DNA of 64,000 nt from Actinomycetales bacterium (GCA_018970765.1 JAGWVT010000003.1:1-64000); one strand, 5' to 3'. Shown: positions 13,962 through 24,203, counted from the stretch's first letter. The notes: generated by a model not told the origin, from the sequence alone. Numbers and translations are program-made.

Positions 13962-14921
13962 ATGCATCCATCTGCCGTGGCTCACGTCCCAGTCATGCTG
14001 GCTGAGGTCACCGAGGTCCTGGCTCCGGTGCTGGCTCAACCCGGTGCCGTGCTGGTCGATGCCACTCTCGGACTCGGTGGGCACAGCGTGGCCTTGTTGA
14101 AAACCTTTCCGAACGTGCGCCTGATTGGCATTGACCGGGATCCGAAAGCCCTGGTGATTGCGGCCGATCGTCTCAGTGAATTCGGCGAGCGCGTCAGCCT
14201 GCACCAGGCGCGCTATGACCAGATCAACGACATCCTTGTTGGACTGCAGGTTGATTGCGTCGATGGTGTGTTTATGGATCTCGGTGTTTCCTCAATGCAA
14301 CTCGATCTTCCTGATCGAGGCTTCGCCTACTCGCAGGACGCCCCGTTGGACATGCGGATGAATCCGGCCGATGTCCTGACGGCGGCGGAAATCGTCAATA
14401 CCTACGATGTGCAGGCGCTGGCGCGCATTCTGCGTGAGTACGGCGAGGAGAGATTTGCCACCCGAATAGCTCAGGCAATTGTTCGTGAGCGAGGCCAGGC
14501 TCCGTTCACCACGAGTAGTCGACTCAGTGATGTCGTCAAGCAGGCGATCCCGGCCGCTGCACGACGAACTGGTGGCAATCCACTCAAGCGCACGTTCCAG
14601 GGACTGCGGATCGAGGTGAACGACGAGCTCGGTTCACTCCGACGAGCCATGCCGCAAGTTCTGCAGGTGCTTTGCCTCCGTGGGCGTATTGCTGTGCTGA
14701 CCTACCACTCACTTGAGGATCGAATCGTCAAGCAGGCGCTTCGCCTGGGAGCTGCACCATCGGTGCCCGCCGAAGTTCACCGCGTACTCGGTGCCCCGGA
14801 ACCATGGCTTCGCTTGCTAACGCGCGGTGGCGCCACACCGGGACCTGGCGAGGTCCAGGCAAATCCTCGAGCAGCATCAGCTCGGCTTCGCGCTGCGGAA
14901 CGGATTGGGTGGGCGGCATGA
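13962..14921 (+). CDS. rsmH: 16S rRNA (cytosine1402-N4)-methyltransferase RsmH (MraW)
   Basis: A 319-aa SAM-dependent enzyme that methylates N4 of C1402 in 16S rRNA. Visible: HVPVMLAEV at the start, the SAM-binding VDATLGLGGHS, IGIDRDPKAL, MDLGVSSMQLD, and the C-terminal YHSLEDRIVK. ATG 13962 has GGGAGG eight nucleotides upstream; the longer ORF runs through the structured leader. Its stop overlaps the ftsL start (ATGA). Confidence 0.95.
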   Translation: MHPSAVAHVPVMLAEVTEVLAPVLAQPGAVLVDATLGLGGHSVALLKTFPNVRLIGIDRDPKALVIAADRLSEFGERVSLHQARYDQINDILVGLQVDCVDGVFMDLGVSSMQLDLPDRGFAYSQDAPLDMRMNPADVLTAAEIVNTYDVQALARILREYGEERFATRIAQAIVRERGQAPFTTSSRLSDVVKQAIPAAARRTGGNPLKRTFQGLRIEVNDELGSLRRAMPQVLQVLCLRGRIAVLTYHSLEDRIVKQALRLGAAPSVPAEVHRVLGAPEPWLRLLTRGGATPGPGEVQANPRAASARLRAAERIGWAA

Positions 14922-15397
14922 GTGCGGCCCAGTCTTCGGCGCCGGCTCGACGCTCAGCCGCCAGACCACAGCAGGCCGGTGCTCGCCTACGCCTTGTCCA
15001 CTCCCGTGGACGCCACCAGGCGGTACGCCAGAGGCAGGCAGGTCGAGGCGTGTTCACCCTGCTCGTCGGTGCGCTCCTCGTCGCGGGACTTCTGGGTCTG
15101 CTATTGATCAACACTGCCCTGGCGCAGGGTGCCTTTACGACAAGTGCACTTCAGCAGCAACTGGGAGATCTCTCCGCGCAGGAGTCTGCGTTGTCGGAGC
15201 AGATTGCCTTGATGAGTGCGCCGCAAGCCTTGGAACGCCAGGCGCGGGCGCTCGGCATGGTGCGCATGCGCAAGGCGGCGTTCCTCAATCTGCAAGACGG
15301 GTCGGTTGCTGGCAAGCCAAGAGTCGTGCGTGTCCCGGGCCTGCCTGCCAACGCTGCTGCGACAACGACATCGAACAACGAACGATCAGATCCATGA
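14918..15397 (+). CDS. ftsL: Cell division protein FtsL-like
   Basis: A 159-aa bitopic membrane protein placed between rsmH and ftsI. A basic N-terminal tail of about 55 residues precedes one transmembrane segment (VFTLLVGALLVAGLLGLLLI) and a periplasmic-side coiled coil with heptad Leu (LQQQLGDLSAQESALSEQI), then LERQARALGMV, typical of FtsL. It should bind FtsQ and FtsB in the divisome. The start is set by the ATGA overlap with rsmH; the ORF track start lies inside rsmH. Confidence 0.8.
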   Translation: MSAAQSSAPARRSAARPQQAGARLRLVHSRGRHQAVRQRQAGRGVFTLLVGALLVAGLLGLLLINTALAQGAFTTSALQQQLGDLSAQESALSEQIALMSAPQALERQARALGMVRMRKAAFLNLQDGSVAGKPRVVRVPGLPANAAATTTSNNERSDP

Positions 15398-17190
15398 CTC
15401 GCTCGGACCTTATGCAGCGTAGAAGTCCAATGCGCTCACTTCCGCAGGGTTCAAGTCAGGTCCACCATCTGAGGCACGTTGATACGCGTCGTCGCATCGT
15501 TGTCCTTCGGGTCGCTCTGGTTGTCGTGTTGGCACTGTTTGCCGGTCGTTTGGTGGAACTACAGGCCGTACGGGGCGAGACACTTGCTGGAGCGGCTCTA
15601 GATCAGCGACTGCGCACGATCGATATTCCCGCAGCGCGTGGAGCCATTCTCGATTCCAATGGTCAGCCGCTTGCCCTGAGCGTTGATGCTCGCAATGTCA
15701 CTGCCGACCAGACTTTGGTCGAAGATCCCATTGCGACAGGGCGAGCGATCGCTGGTGTGCTCGGCGCCGATGCGGCAACCGTGGCCGAGCGACTGACCGG
15801 TGACCGCCGATTCGTGTACATCGCCAAGGGGATCACGCCCCAGACGTGGGACAAGATCGCGGAACTTAAGTTGGCCGGAATCTTCAGTGAGCCCACCACT
15901 CGGCGGATCTACCCGGCGGGCACGACTGCAGCGAACCTGCTCGGCTTTGTTGGCGGTGACGGTGCTGGACTCGGAGGCGTCGAGTACGCCTTTCAATCCG
16001 TGCTTGCCGGTGAATCAGGTTCTATGACGTACGAGCGCGGCCCTGGTGGTCGACCAATTCCTACTGCGGTGCAGCAGGCACTGCCAGCGGTTCCCGGATC
16101 GTCCGTGCAGTTGACCATCAACAGTGACATTCAGTTCGCAGCGCAACGGGCACTCGAACAGGCCCTGCGCCGGGCGAAGGCGGATAGCGGAACGGTTGTG
16201 GTGCTCGAACCCCAGACTGGGCGAATCCTCGCGCTGGTTGCACTGCCGACGTTTGATCCCGCCAAACCCGGAGCCTCACCGGCGGAGGACCGCGGCAACC
16301 GGGCGCTCAGTGACGTGTTCGAGCCTGGATCGACCAGCAAAGTGATGACCCTGGCTGCGGTGGTGGAGGAGGGCAAGGCGAGTCCCACGTCAGTGCTGAC
16401 TTTGCCACCTACTTTGGAGCGCGGGGACAAAGTGTTCCGCGATGTTGATCCGCACGGCACCATTCAGTTGACACTTGCCGGCATCATGGCGCGCTCGAGC
16501 AACATTGGCACGATTCTGGCTGCCGAGCGCATCGGCGGGAAGCAGTTATGGAAGTACCTGCGTAAGTTCGGCATCGGTAGCCCGACTGGATTGAACTTTC
16601 CCGGTGAGAGCACCGGCAAACTGCGCGACTACAGCACTTGGACACCAACATCGTTTCCCACCATTGCTTTCGGTCAGGGCGTGAGCGTTAATGCCCTGCA
16701 GGTCGCGAGCGTCTATGCAACGATCGCCAACGACGGACTTCGCCTCACACCCCGCTTGGTAGACGCCATCATTGCGCCAGATGGGACTGTTAGTGATGTG
16801 CCGGTTGGTAAGCAGGTACGCGTGGTCAGCCCGCAGACCGCGCGCGAGGTGCGCCGAATGCTCGAGGTTGTCGTTTCGGATCGTGGCACGGCCCCAACCG
16901 CGCAGATCCCCGGATACCGAGTTGGTGGCAAGACCGGAACTGCCATGTATGTCGACCCAGATTGTGGTTGCTACAACGATGGTGTCGTCGCGTCCTTCAT
17001 CGGTATGGCGCCGGCAGATGCTCCGAAACTTGTGGTCGCCGTATCCATCGTGAACCCGCAGAATGGTCGCTATGGCGGCCAACTTGCAGCTCCGGTCTTC
17101 CGCAAAGTCATGGCGTATGCCCTACAGGCCCAACACGTGGCGCCGACTGACAGCAAGGCGCCTCTTCTGCCTATCGCGCCTGCGGAATGA
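15394..17190 (+). CDS. ftsI: Class B penicillin-binding protein FtsI (PBP3)
   Basis: The septal transpeptidase, 598 aa. One membrane anchor (about residues 30-50), a dimerisation/pedestal domain, then the transpeptidase domain with the three active-site motifs: STSK (about 312), SSN (about 367) and KTG (about 512). It ends without PASTA domains. The start ATG 15394 overlaps the ftsL stop (ATGA); the 787-aa ORF track version runs through ftsL and rsmH. A CGC pair (DPDCGC) just after the KTG motif is an unusual local feature. Confidence 0.93.
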   Translation: MTRSDLMQRRSPMRSLPQGSSQVHHLRHVDTRRRIVVLRVALVVVLALFAGRLVELQAVRGETLAGAALDQRLRTIDIPAARGAILDSNGQPLALSVDARNVTADQTLVEDPIATGRAIAGVLGADAATVAERLTGDRRFVYIAKGITPQTWDKIAELKLAGIFSEPTTRRIYPAGTTAANLLGFVGGDGAGLGGVEYAFQSVLAGESGSMTYERGPGGRPIPTAVQQALPAVPGSSVQLTINSDIQFAAQRALEQALRRAKADSGTVVVLEPQTGRILALVALPTFDPAKPGASPAEDRGNRALSDVFEPGSTSKVMTLAAVVEEGKASPTSVLTLPPTLERGDKVFRDVDPHGTIQLTLAGIMARSSNIGTILAAERIGGKQLWKYLRKFGIGSPTGLNFPGESTGKLRDYSTWTPTSFPTIAFGQGVSVNALQVASVYATIANDGLRLTPRLVDAIIAPDGTVSDVPVGKQVRVVSPQTAREVRRMLEVVVSDRGTAPTAQIPGYRVGGKTGTAMYVDPDCGCYNDGVVASFIGMAPADAPKLVVAVSIVNPQNGRYGGQLAAPVFRKVMAYALQAQHVAPTDSKAPLLPIAPAE

Positions 17191-17257
17191 TTTGTTCCGC
17201 GGATTACGGTGAAATACCACGCGCACGCAATGGTCGATCTAAGTGGCGAAGGAGAGT

Positions 17258-18934
17258 GTGCCCGGCATGCTTCGCCCTGACCTTGAACCACATTCTCTGA
17301 TCTGTGTTGCGGACTCGATCGAGGCCAGCGCAGCAGACCGGATACGTCTGGACGCTCTTCGAGCCAGCGGAGTGGAACTTGATTCACGGTTGGTTCAACC
17401 GGGCGATCTATTCGTGGCCCTACCGGGTCGAACGGTTCATGGCGCGCAGCACGTGGCCCAGGCGATCGCGCAAGGTGCAGTTGCCGTACTCACGGATCCA
17501 TCGGGTGCAGGGCTATTAACCCAGGCGCCAATAGAAGTGTTCGTGGCAAGTGATCTACGAACGCGGCTGGGCCATATCGCAAGCAGCGTCTACCTAACCT
17601 CGGAGGGCTCGCAATCGCGTCGATCCATGTCGATTCTGGCCGTGACGGGAACGAACGGTAAGACCACCGTTGCGCATCTGGTCGCTGCCGGTTTGCGGAA
17701 CTGTGGAGTCGCGACAGGTCTGGTTGGGACGATAGGTATCAGTGTCGGTGATCAGCACTGGCCAACGCCGCGAACGACCCCCGAGTCGGTCCACCTGCAT
17801 GCCGCGCTGGCAGCCATGGCGCAACGAGGGGTACGAGCAGTGGCCCTGGAGGCTAGTAGCCACGCGTTGGCCGAGGGTCGTCTTGACGGACTCGTGGTGG
17901 ATGTGGCCGGATACACGAACCTGAGCCAAGATCACCTCGACTACCACGGAGGTATGGAGGAATACTTTCAGGCCAAGGCGCAACTCTTCACCCCCAGACA
18001 TGCGCGCTTGGGTGTAGTGGGAATCGATGACGCTTATGGTCCGCGGCTGGCTCGTCAGGCAAGTATCGGCATCCAAACCTGGTCTGCGGGGGATGATGAG
18101 CACTTAAGTGCGCCGGATGCGGATTGGCGCCTCGTGCCGGTACACGGTGTACACGATGTAGACGATGCCGGCTTGAGTGAGTCTCAGTGGAACGCCCTCG
18201 GTCCTGACGGATCGGTGGAGCTGCTGCCGATGCCGCTACCGGGTGCCTTCAATCGAGCCAACGTTTTGTGCGCCTATGCGATGTTGCGCTGCTTGACCAT
18301 GCTCCCTGGTGTCGGCCCTGATCTTGAAACCATCCTGTCTGCTCGTGCTGCCGCACAGGGACTTGCTCACGTCGTCGTCCCAGGGCGGATGGAACCGATC
18401 GTCGTGAACGCTGGCCAGGCGGTGCAGGCCATAGTCGACTACGCGCATACTCCGGAGGCCATTGCGCGCGTTCTACAGGCAATGCGCGTCCGCCGTGGAG
18501 GTGTGTCCCACGGCTCCGTCCAGCCTGATTCAGCAGCTGGCAAAGCTTCCAAACTCATCGCGGTCATCGGCGCAGGAGGCAATCGAGATCGCGACAAGCG
18601 ACGTGCGATGGGTGCAGCGGCGGCGAGTTGGGCCGATGTCGTTATCGTGACAGACGACAACCCTCGCGACGAGGATCCGTCGTCTATTCGAGCGGCTGTG
18701 ATCGCCGGCGCTCAACAGGGCGGCACCGGCGCGCAGATCATGGAAGTTGCTGATCGTGCCGAGGCAATTGATATCGCTGTCCGGTGTGCGCTGCCTACGG
18801 GCTGTGTCGCCATACTCGGCAAGGGGCATGAGAGGACACAGGAGGTGGCGGGGATTATGCATCAGTTCGACGACCGCGAGGAATTAGCCGGTGCTTTGCG
18901 CAGGGTCTACGGAATCTCAGGCGAGTTGTCCTAA
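17258..18934 (+). CDS. murE: UDP-MurNAc-tripeptide ligase MurE (meso-DAP type)
   Basis: About 558 aa. It adds the third residue to UDP-MurNAc-Ala-Glu using ATP. The P-loop GTNGKTT is near residue 130, followed by the RTTPES, EASSHAL and NLSQDHLDYH blocks. The motif DNPRDEDP is the signature of ligases that select meso-diaminopimelate, so the wall is probably of the DAP type. AAGGAG at 17249-17254 supports the GTG at 17258 or the ATG at 17267 better than the GTG at 17243. Confidence 0.93.
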   Translation: MPGMLRPDLEPHSLICVADSIEASAADRIRLDALRASGVELDSRLVQPGDLFVALPGRTVHGAQHVAQAIAQGAVAVLTDPSGAGLLTQAPIEVFVASDLRTRLGHIASSVYLTSEGSQSRRSMSILAVTGTNGKTTVAHLVAAGLRNCGVATGLVGTIGISVGDQHWPTPRTTPESVHLHAALAAMAQRGVRAVALEASSHALAEGRLDGLVVDVAGYTNLSQDHLDYHGGMEEYFQAKAQLFTPRHARLGVVGIDDAYGPRLARQASIGIQTWSAGDDEHLSAPDADWRLVPVHGVHDVDDAGLSESQWNALGPDGSVELLPMPLPGAFNRANVLCAYAMLRCLTMLPGVGPDLETILSARAAAQGLAHVVVPGRMEPIVVNAGQAVQAIVDYAHTPEAIARVLQAMRVRRGGVSHGSVQPDSAAGKASKLIAVIGAGGNRDRDKRRAMGAAAASWADVVIVTDDNPRDEDPSSIRAAVIAGAQQGGTGAQIMEVADRAEAIDIAVRCALPTGCVAILGKGHERTQEVAGIMHQFDDREELAGALRRVYGISGELS

Positions 18935-20376
18935 TGATCGATGTGACCTGTGCGGATGTTGCGGCGGCAGTCGGTGGCACAGTGCACGGCTTGGCAGAGT
19001 CCGCTGACCAAGTCGACATTGGCTCCGTTGCGGCGGATTCCCGCGCCGTGGAACCCGGAGCCATGTTCGTGGCCATCACCGGGGCTCAGGTCGACGGTCA
19101 TGAGTACGCGGTAGCCGCTGTCGAGGCCGGCGCAGTGGTTGTCCTATCGGCACGACAATTGCCCGTACCGTGCATCGTGGTTGACGATCCCGTGCAGGCC
19201 CTGGGTCGGTTGGCGCATTGGTATCGCCGAGACCGACTGACAGCCACGGTGGTCGCAATCACTGGCTCTTCGGGGAAGACGAGCACCAAGGACCTTGTGG
19301 CGGCCGTACTCAGTACGGCCGGCTCCACGGTGGCTGCGCCCGGATCGTTCAACACCGAGGTGGGTGTTCCTCTCACGGTGCTCAGCGCCGAACCGTCCAC
19401 GCAGTACCTCGTTTTGGAAATGGGTATGCGAGGACCTGGCCATATCGACTACCTCTGCACGATTACCGAGCCGGACATCGCCGTCATCGTGAATGTGGGT
19501 AGTGCGCATGTAGGCATGCTCGGTAGCGTTGAGGCAATTGCGGATGCAAAGGGTGAAATCATCGCGGGCCTAGCGGGGCATGGCATAGCGGTGCTCAATG
19601 GCGATGATCCGCGGGTAATGAGCCAGTGTGAGCGGACCTCAGCCCGAGTGGTCACCTTTGGAGCAGGTTCGGCCTGTCAGGTGCGTGCCACTGATATTCG
19701 AATGGATAGCCGGGCCCGAGCATCGTTCACCTTGCACGCCACCGAGCCGATGGGTGCTGTTCCGGTGACCTTGCGATACCAGGGCGAGCACTTCGTGAGC
19801 AACGCACTGGCGGCAGCAGCCGTAGGACTTTGCTGTGGTCTGCCCCTAGATGTCGTGGGGGCTGCCCTTCGAGCGACCGAATCGACAAGCCCGATGCGTA
19901 TGCAGATCCAGGAAGAGCGGCACGGCATCACGGTGATCAACGATGCCTACAACGCAAATCCCGAGTCCATGGCGGCCGCACTTCGCACGCTCGCAGTCAT
20001 GGCCGCTGGGCGTAGGTCATGGGCGGTCTTGGGCCAGATGCGCGAACTCGGAGAAAGCTCGAATTCGGCCCATGAAGAGATAGGTCGACTAGCTGCCGAA
20101 TTGGGAATCAGCCGCTTGCTCTGCATCGGCACGCCGGCCGAGGCCATCGCTTCTGGGGCAGCGTCGGTTGCGGGATGGACTGGGCAGGCTCAGGCGGTAC
20201 CAGACATTGCTGCGGCCGCAGTGTTGCTGCGGGAGAGCCTGCTTGCCGATGACATCCTTCTCGTGAAGGCCTCGCGAGGAATCGCTCTTGACGAGGTGCT
20301 GGTCCAAGTCTTCTCCCAGCCCCTGCATCTAGACTCCGAAGCCGTCGTGGATGCAAAAGTAGAGGACACCGCGTGA
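18934..20376 (+). CDS. murF: UDP-MurNAc-tripeptide-D-Ala-D-Ala ligase MurF
   Basis: A 480-aa Mur ligase. The P-loop reads GSSGKTSTKD near residue 110, with the SFNTEVGVPLTVL block and the C-terminal NDAYNANPESM motif typical of MurF. It adds D-Ala-D-Ala to the UDP-tripeptide. The ATG overlaps the last base of the murE stop, so the two are coupled. Confidence 0.94.
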   Translation: MIDVTCADVAAAVGGTVHGLAESADQVDIGSVAADSRAVEPGAMFVAITGAQVDGHEYAVAAVEAGAVVVLSARQLPVPCIVVDDPVQALGRLAHWYRRDRLTATVVAITGSSGKTSTKDLVAAVLSTAGSTVAAPGSFNTEVGVPLTVLSAEPSTQYLVLEMGMRGPGHIDYLCTITEPDIAVIVNVGSAHVGMLGSVEAIADAKGEIIAGLAGHGIAVLNGDDPRVMSQCERTSARVVTFGAGSACQVRATDIRMDSRARASFTLHATEPMGAVPVTLRYQGEHFVSNALAAAAVGLCCGLPLDVVGAALRATESTSPMRMQIQEERHGITVINDAYNANPESMAAALRTLAVMAAGRRSWAVLGQMRELGESSNSAHEEIGRLAAELGISRLLCIGTPAEAIASGAASVAGWTGQAQAVPDIAAAAVLLRESLLADDILLVKASRGIALDEVLVQVFSQPLHLDSEAVVDAKVEDTA

Positions 20377-21437
20377 GACTTGTCGTGATTGCCGGCGCAG
20401 TAGCTGCCGTCATCGCGCTGATCGGCACGCCACTGCTCATCCGTATGTTGGCGCGGCGGGGCTATGCGCAGGCCATTCGCGTCTCGACCGAAGACGAACC
20501 GTACCCAGCACATGAAGGCAAGCGCGGCACACCTTCAATGGGTGGGGCGGCGATCATCGTCGCGGTCCTTGCCGGTTACTTCGTCACACATCTGGTGGCG
20601 TGGCGACCGGTCACCGCCTCAGGCCTGCTGGTGCTCTATTTGATCGTTGGACTCGGCCTAGTCGGGCTCGCAGATGACTATCTCAAGATTTTCCGGCAAC
20701 GCAGTACCGGCCTGCGGGCTCGGACGAAGCTCATTGGTCAGGCAATCGTTGCCCTGAGTTTTGCGGTGCTGTCCGTAACCTTCTCCACAGGTGGTGGTGT
20801 ACCGGCCTCCATGGCGATTTCGTTCGTGCGGGACACTGCCATAGTCCTGCCCTTCGTGGTGTTCCTGATCTGGATCTGGTTTCTCATCACGGCGACGACG
20901 AACGGCGTAAACATCACCGACGGGCTCGATGGCCTCGCAACGGGTGCATCGGTGATGACGTTCTGCGGTTACATTCTCATCAGCATCTGGCAGTACGGCC
21001 AAAGTTGCACGTTTCAGCAAACGGCAACCTGCTACCCAACGGTTAATCCGATGGATCTGGCAATCGTGGCGGCGGCCTGCGCGGGTGCCTGCTTTGGGTT
21101 CCTGTGGTGGAACACCGCACCTGCGCGCATCTTCATGGGGGATACCGGTGCGCTGGCCCTGGGTGGTGGGATCGCTGGCCTGGCCATCATGTCGCGTACG
21201 GAACTGTTGCTGCCCCTGATGGCAGGTTTGTTCGTCATCACGACCCTGTCGGTCATAGCTCAGGTCGGGTCCTACAAACTCACCGGCCGGCGAGTCTTTC
21301 GCATGGCGCCCTTGCATCATCACTTCGAGATGTTGGGCTGGCCTGAAATTCAAATCGTCGTGCGCTTCTGGATCATTCAAGGTTTGTGTATCGGTGCGGG
21401 ACTCACGCTGTTTTACGCCGAGTGGGTACGCACCTGA
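20373..21437 (+). CDS. mraY: Phospho-N-acetylmuramoyl-pentapeptide transferase MraY
   Basis: A 354-aa polytopic membrane enzyme that makes lipid I from UDP-MurNAc-pentapeptide and undecaprenyl phosphate. Conserved cytoplasmic motifs are visible: GTPSMGG, LADDYLKIF with the Asp pair, TNGVNITDGLDGLA, and HHHFEMLGWPE near the C-terminus. The GTG start overlaps the murF stop (GTGA). Confidence 0.95.
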   Translation: MRLVVIAGAVAAVIALIGTPLLIRMLARRGYAQAIRVSTEDEPYPAHEGKRGTPSMGGAAIIVAVLAGYFVTHLVAWRPVTASGLLVLYLIVGLGLVGLADDYLKIFRQRSTGLRARTKLIGQAIVALSFAVLSVTFSTGGGVPASMAISFVRDTAIVLPFVVFLIWIWFLITATTNGVNITDGLDGLATGASVMTFCGYILISIWQYGQSCTFQQTATCYPTVNPMDLAIVAAACAGACFGFLWWNTAPARIFMGDTGALALGGGIAGLAIMSRTELLLPLMAGLFVITTLSVIAQVGSYKLTGRRVFRMAPLHHHFEMLGWPEIQIVVRFWIIQGLCIGAGLTLFYAEWVRT

Positions 21438-21484
21438 TGGCAGCTGATCATGCCACTGGTTCTACACGGAACGGCGCCTGAGCG

Positions 21485-22912
21485 GTGCTCGCAACCGAAG
21501 TTGACGGTGCAGCGGATTGGGCCAACGTTCGTTGCACGGTCGCTGGTATCGGCGTCGCGGGGTTTGCGGCCGCTGAGGCACTGCTCGAGCGCGGAGCATC
21601 GGTGTGCGTCATTGATAGTTCGGACGGACCTGCGCAGCGCGAGCGCGCGGAGGTGCTGGGCATTTTGGGTGCGCGAATTCTGCTGGGTCAACAAGCGGTA
21701 CTGCCACCCAGCGATCTGCTCGTTGTATCGCCGGGTCTGCGTCCGGAAGCGCCAGTCATTGCCGAGGCCCTCGCTAGCGGCGTCGCTGTGTGGGGCGAGC
21801 TGGAACTGGCTTGGAAGTTGCGAGGTCCCCAGGCACCGCCGTGGCTGCTGGTCACCGGCACCAATGGAAAGACCACGGCCACCCTGATGCTTGACTCAAT
21901 ACTGAAGGCGGCGGGTTTGCGATCCACTGCGGCCGGGAACATCGGTCTGTCGCTCGTCGAAGTTGTCACCCGCGAGTCGTTGGATGTCATCGCAGTTGAG
22001 GTCGGCGCACCACAACTGCCTTTTGTCAATTCGATAAGTCCACTTGCTGCGGCCTGTCTCAACCTCGCCGAGGATCACGTCGATCACTTCGGGTCCATGG
22101 ATGCCTACCGCGCAGCAAAGGCACGGGTGTACCAACATGCACAGGTGGCCGCCGTATACAACGTGGACGATACGCAAACCGAACAGATGGTGCGGGACGC
22201 CGATGTCGTTGAAGGATGTCGGGCAGTCGGTTTCACACTCGGGATTCCCCGGCCAGGAATGCTCGGCTTAGTAGACGATGTGCTGGTCGATCGGGCCTTC
22301 ATTGACAATCGTCAAACTTCGGCTCAGGAACTTGCCACGGTCGAAGATGTACGTCCGCAGGCTCCGCACAATGTGGCCAACGCGTTGGCGGCGGCTGCCT
22401 TGGCCCGCGCTTATGGTGTGGAACCGAGTGCGGTCCGCGAGGGCCTGCGCGCATTCGAACCCGCTCCGCACCGCATCAGCACTGTCGCGACGATTGCTGG
22501 TGTTGCCTACATCGATGACTCCAAGGCAACGAACGCTCACGCTGCGCTCACCTCCCTGCGGGCGTATTCGTCGGTGATCTGGATTGCTGGAGGTTTGGCC
22601 AAGGGTCAGCGATTCGAAGACCTGATCGCGTCGGTGGGAGATCGTTTGCGTGGAGTGGTGCTGCTCGGGCGCGATCGAGCAGTCATCGCCGAGGCATTAC
22701 GTGCATGGGCTCCCCAAGTTCCCGTTGTCGAGGTTGCCGATACCGCGCCTGAGGCGATGCACCAGGTAGTCCGCCAGGCCGCAGCCCTGGCTTCGGCAGG
22801 CGACACGGTGTTGCTGGCACCGGGCTGCGCGTCGTGGGATATGTACCGCGATTACGGCCATCGCGGCGATACCTTCGTGCAGGCGGTGCTTTCGCTCCCG
22901 GAAGGCTCGTAG
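21485..22912 (+). CDS. murD: UDP-MurNAc-L-alanine:D-glutamate ligase MurD
   Basis: A 475-aa Mur ligase adding D-Glu to UDP-MurNAc-Ala. The N-terminal Rossmann-like fold contains GIGVAGFAAA, the P-loop GTNGKTTA is near residue 124, then LNLAEDHVDHFGS, and the C-terminal PHRISTVA and DDSKATNAHA blocks. The GTG start at 21485 lacks a clear Shine-Dalgarno and leaves 47 bp after mraY. Confidence 0.93.
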   Translation: MLATEVDGAADWANVRCTVAGIGVAGFAAAEALLERGASVCVIDSSDGPAQRERAEVLGILGARILLGQQAVLPPSDLLVVSPGLRPEAPVIAEALASGVAVWGELELAWKLRGPQAPPWLLVTGTNGKTTATLMLDSILKAAGLRSTAAGNIGLSLVEVVTRESLDVIAVEVGAPQLPFVNSISPLAAACLNLAEDHVDHFGSMDAYRAAKARVYQHAQVAAVYNVDDTQTEQMVRDADVVEGCRAVGFTLGIPRPGMLGLVDDVLVDRAFIDNRQTSAQELATVEDVRPQAPHNVANALAAAALARAYGVEPSAVREGLRAFEPAPHRISTVATIAGVAYIDDSKATNAHAALTSLRAYSSVIWIAGGLAKGQRFEDLIASVGDRLRGVVLLGRDRAVIAEALRAWAPQVPVVEVADTAPEAMHQVVRQAAALASAGDTVLLAPGCASWDMYRDYGHRGDTFVQAVLSLPEGS

Positions 22913-22923
22913 CTCACCTTCCG

Positions 22924-22940
22924 GTGCGATCGGATCGCAC
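22924..22940. repeat. 17-bp palindrome between murD and ftsW
   Basis: gtgcgatc-g-gatcgcac, 12 bp after the murD stop. It could be a weak terminator or an operator. Confidence 0.5.
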
Positions 22941-22997
22941 GCGGTCGTCGACCCCGACGATCTGCGCGTCGGTAGACGGTGTACGGGAGTAAACGGC

Positions 22998-24203
22998 GTG
23001 AAGCGGAGCAGGACCGAAGTCAATCCCAGGCGGGCTAGTCGCCTTCGTCTGTTGTTCGAGCACCCACTGAGTACTTACTACCTGCTGATGGGGTCGACGC
23101 TACTGCTCTTGATTATTGGGCTCGTCATGGTGATGTCCGCGTCGAGTATTGAAAGTTATCGAGTCTTTGGGTCGCCCTACACCCTCGCTCAGCGGCAAGG
23201 CATGTTTGCGGTGCTGGGTGTCATCGCGATGTTCCTCGCCGCGCGGACATCGCCACAGTTCTGGCGTGGCGTGGTCTGGCCGGTAGTCGGGGTGGCGTTC
23301 CTGTTGTTGGTGCTCGTGCTGGTCATCGGTGTTGAAGTCGGTGGACAGCGCAACTGGATCGAGCTTTACGGACCATTTCGCCTACAGCCCTCCGAGATAG
23401 CCAAGTTGGCCTTGGTCCTGTTTGGAGCTGACCTCTTGGCCAGGCGTGCGGGTTCGGCACGCACATGGCAACAGTGGTTGCTGCCGCTGTTGCCGATTGC
23501 TGGTGCAATGGTGATTCTGGTGCTCCTCGAGGGCGACTTCGGCAACGCGTTGCTCCTCGGAGCCATCTGCCTGGGCATGCTGTACGCAGCCGGAGCCCCG
23601 CTGCGCTATTTCCCGGCTCTGATTGCAGCGACCGCCATGGGTGTTTGGGCACTGACCCTGGCTGCTCCCTACCGGATGGCCCGCATCACCGCATGGCTAG
23701 ATCCGGCCGCCGACCGTCTAGGTTTTGGCTGGCAGGTCACCCAAGGTCAGTACGCGCTTGGCACCGGCGGGCTGTTCGGAGTCGGGCTCGGTGCAAGTCG
23801 TGAGAAGTGGGGCTCGCTGCCTGAGGCACACACTGACTTCATCTTCCCTGTTATCGGTGAGGAACTTGGCTTAATTGGCACGCTCGCCGTACTGGTCGTC
23901 GTTGGCGCACTAGCGTTCGCGATCTTCCGCCTTGCCGCCAAGTCTCAGGACCCATTCGTCCGACTTCTTGCCGCCGGTGTGGGGAGTTGGGTCGTGGTGC
24001 AGGCAGTGGTGAATATTGGAGCTTCCTTAGGCCTGCTGCCCATCACGGGATTGCCGCTGCCCCTGGTGTCCTACGGCGGTTCGTCGCTGGTGCCCACCTT
24101 GCTGGCCGTTGGCATGCTGATGGGATGTGCTCGACATGAACCGGATGCCCGTACCGCCTTACGGCGACGTCAGGCCGCGGTTGCCTCGGCGCGGCTCAGT
24201 TAA
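22998..24203 (+). CDS. ftsW: Lipid II polymerase FtsW (SEDS family)
   Basis: A 401-aa protein with about ten transmembrane segments. SEDS-family landmarks are present: MVMSASSI in the first helix, GGQRNWIELYGPFRLQPSE, YRMARITAWLDP, the catalytic-loop region GFGWQVTQGQYALGTGG, LPEAHTDFIF and LVSYGGSSL. It polymerises lipid II at the septum together with FtsI. GTG 22998 has GGGAG eight nucleotides upstream. Confidence 0.94.
   Translation: MKRSRTEVNPRRASRLRLLFEHPLSTYYLLMGSTLLLLIIGLVMVMSASSIESYRVFGSPYTLAQRQGMFAVLGVIAMFLAARTSPQFWRGVVWPVVGVAFLLLVLVLVIGVEVGGQRNWIELYGPFRLQPSEIAKLALVLFGADLLARRAGSARTWQQWLLPLLPIAGAMVILVLLEGDFGNALLLGAICLGMLYAAGAPLRYFPALIAATAMGVWALTLAAPYRMARITAWLDPAADRLGFGWQVTQGQYALGTGGLFGVGLGASREKWGSLPEAHTDFIFPVIGEELGLIGTLAVLVVVGALAFAIFRLAAKSQDPFVRLLAAGVGSWVVVQAVVNIGASLGLLPITGLPLPLVSYGGSSLVPTLLAVGMLMGCARHEPDARTALRRRQAAVASARLS

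Noticed and set aside
14827-15393. N-terminal part of the 787-aa ORF ending as FtsI
   Set aside because: It runs through rsmH and ftsL in another frame; the true ftsI start is the ATGA overlap at 15394.
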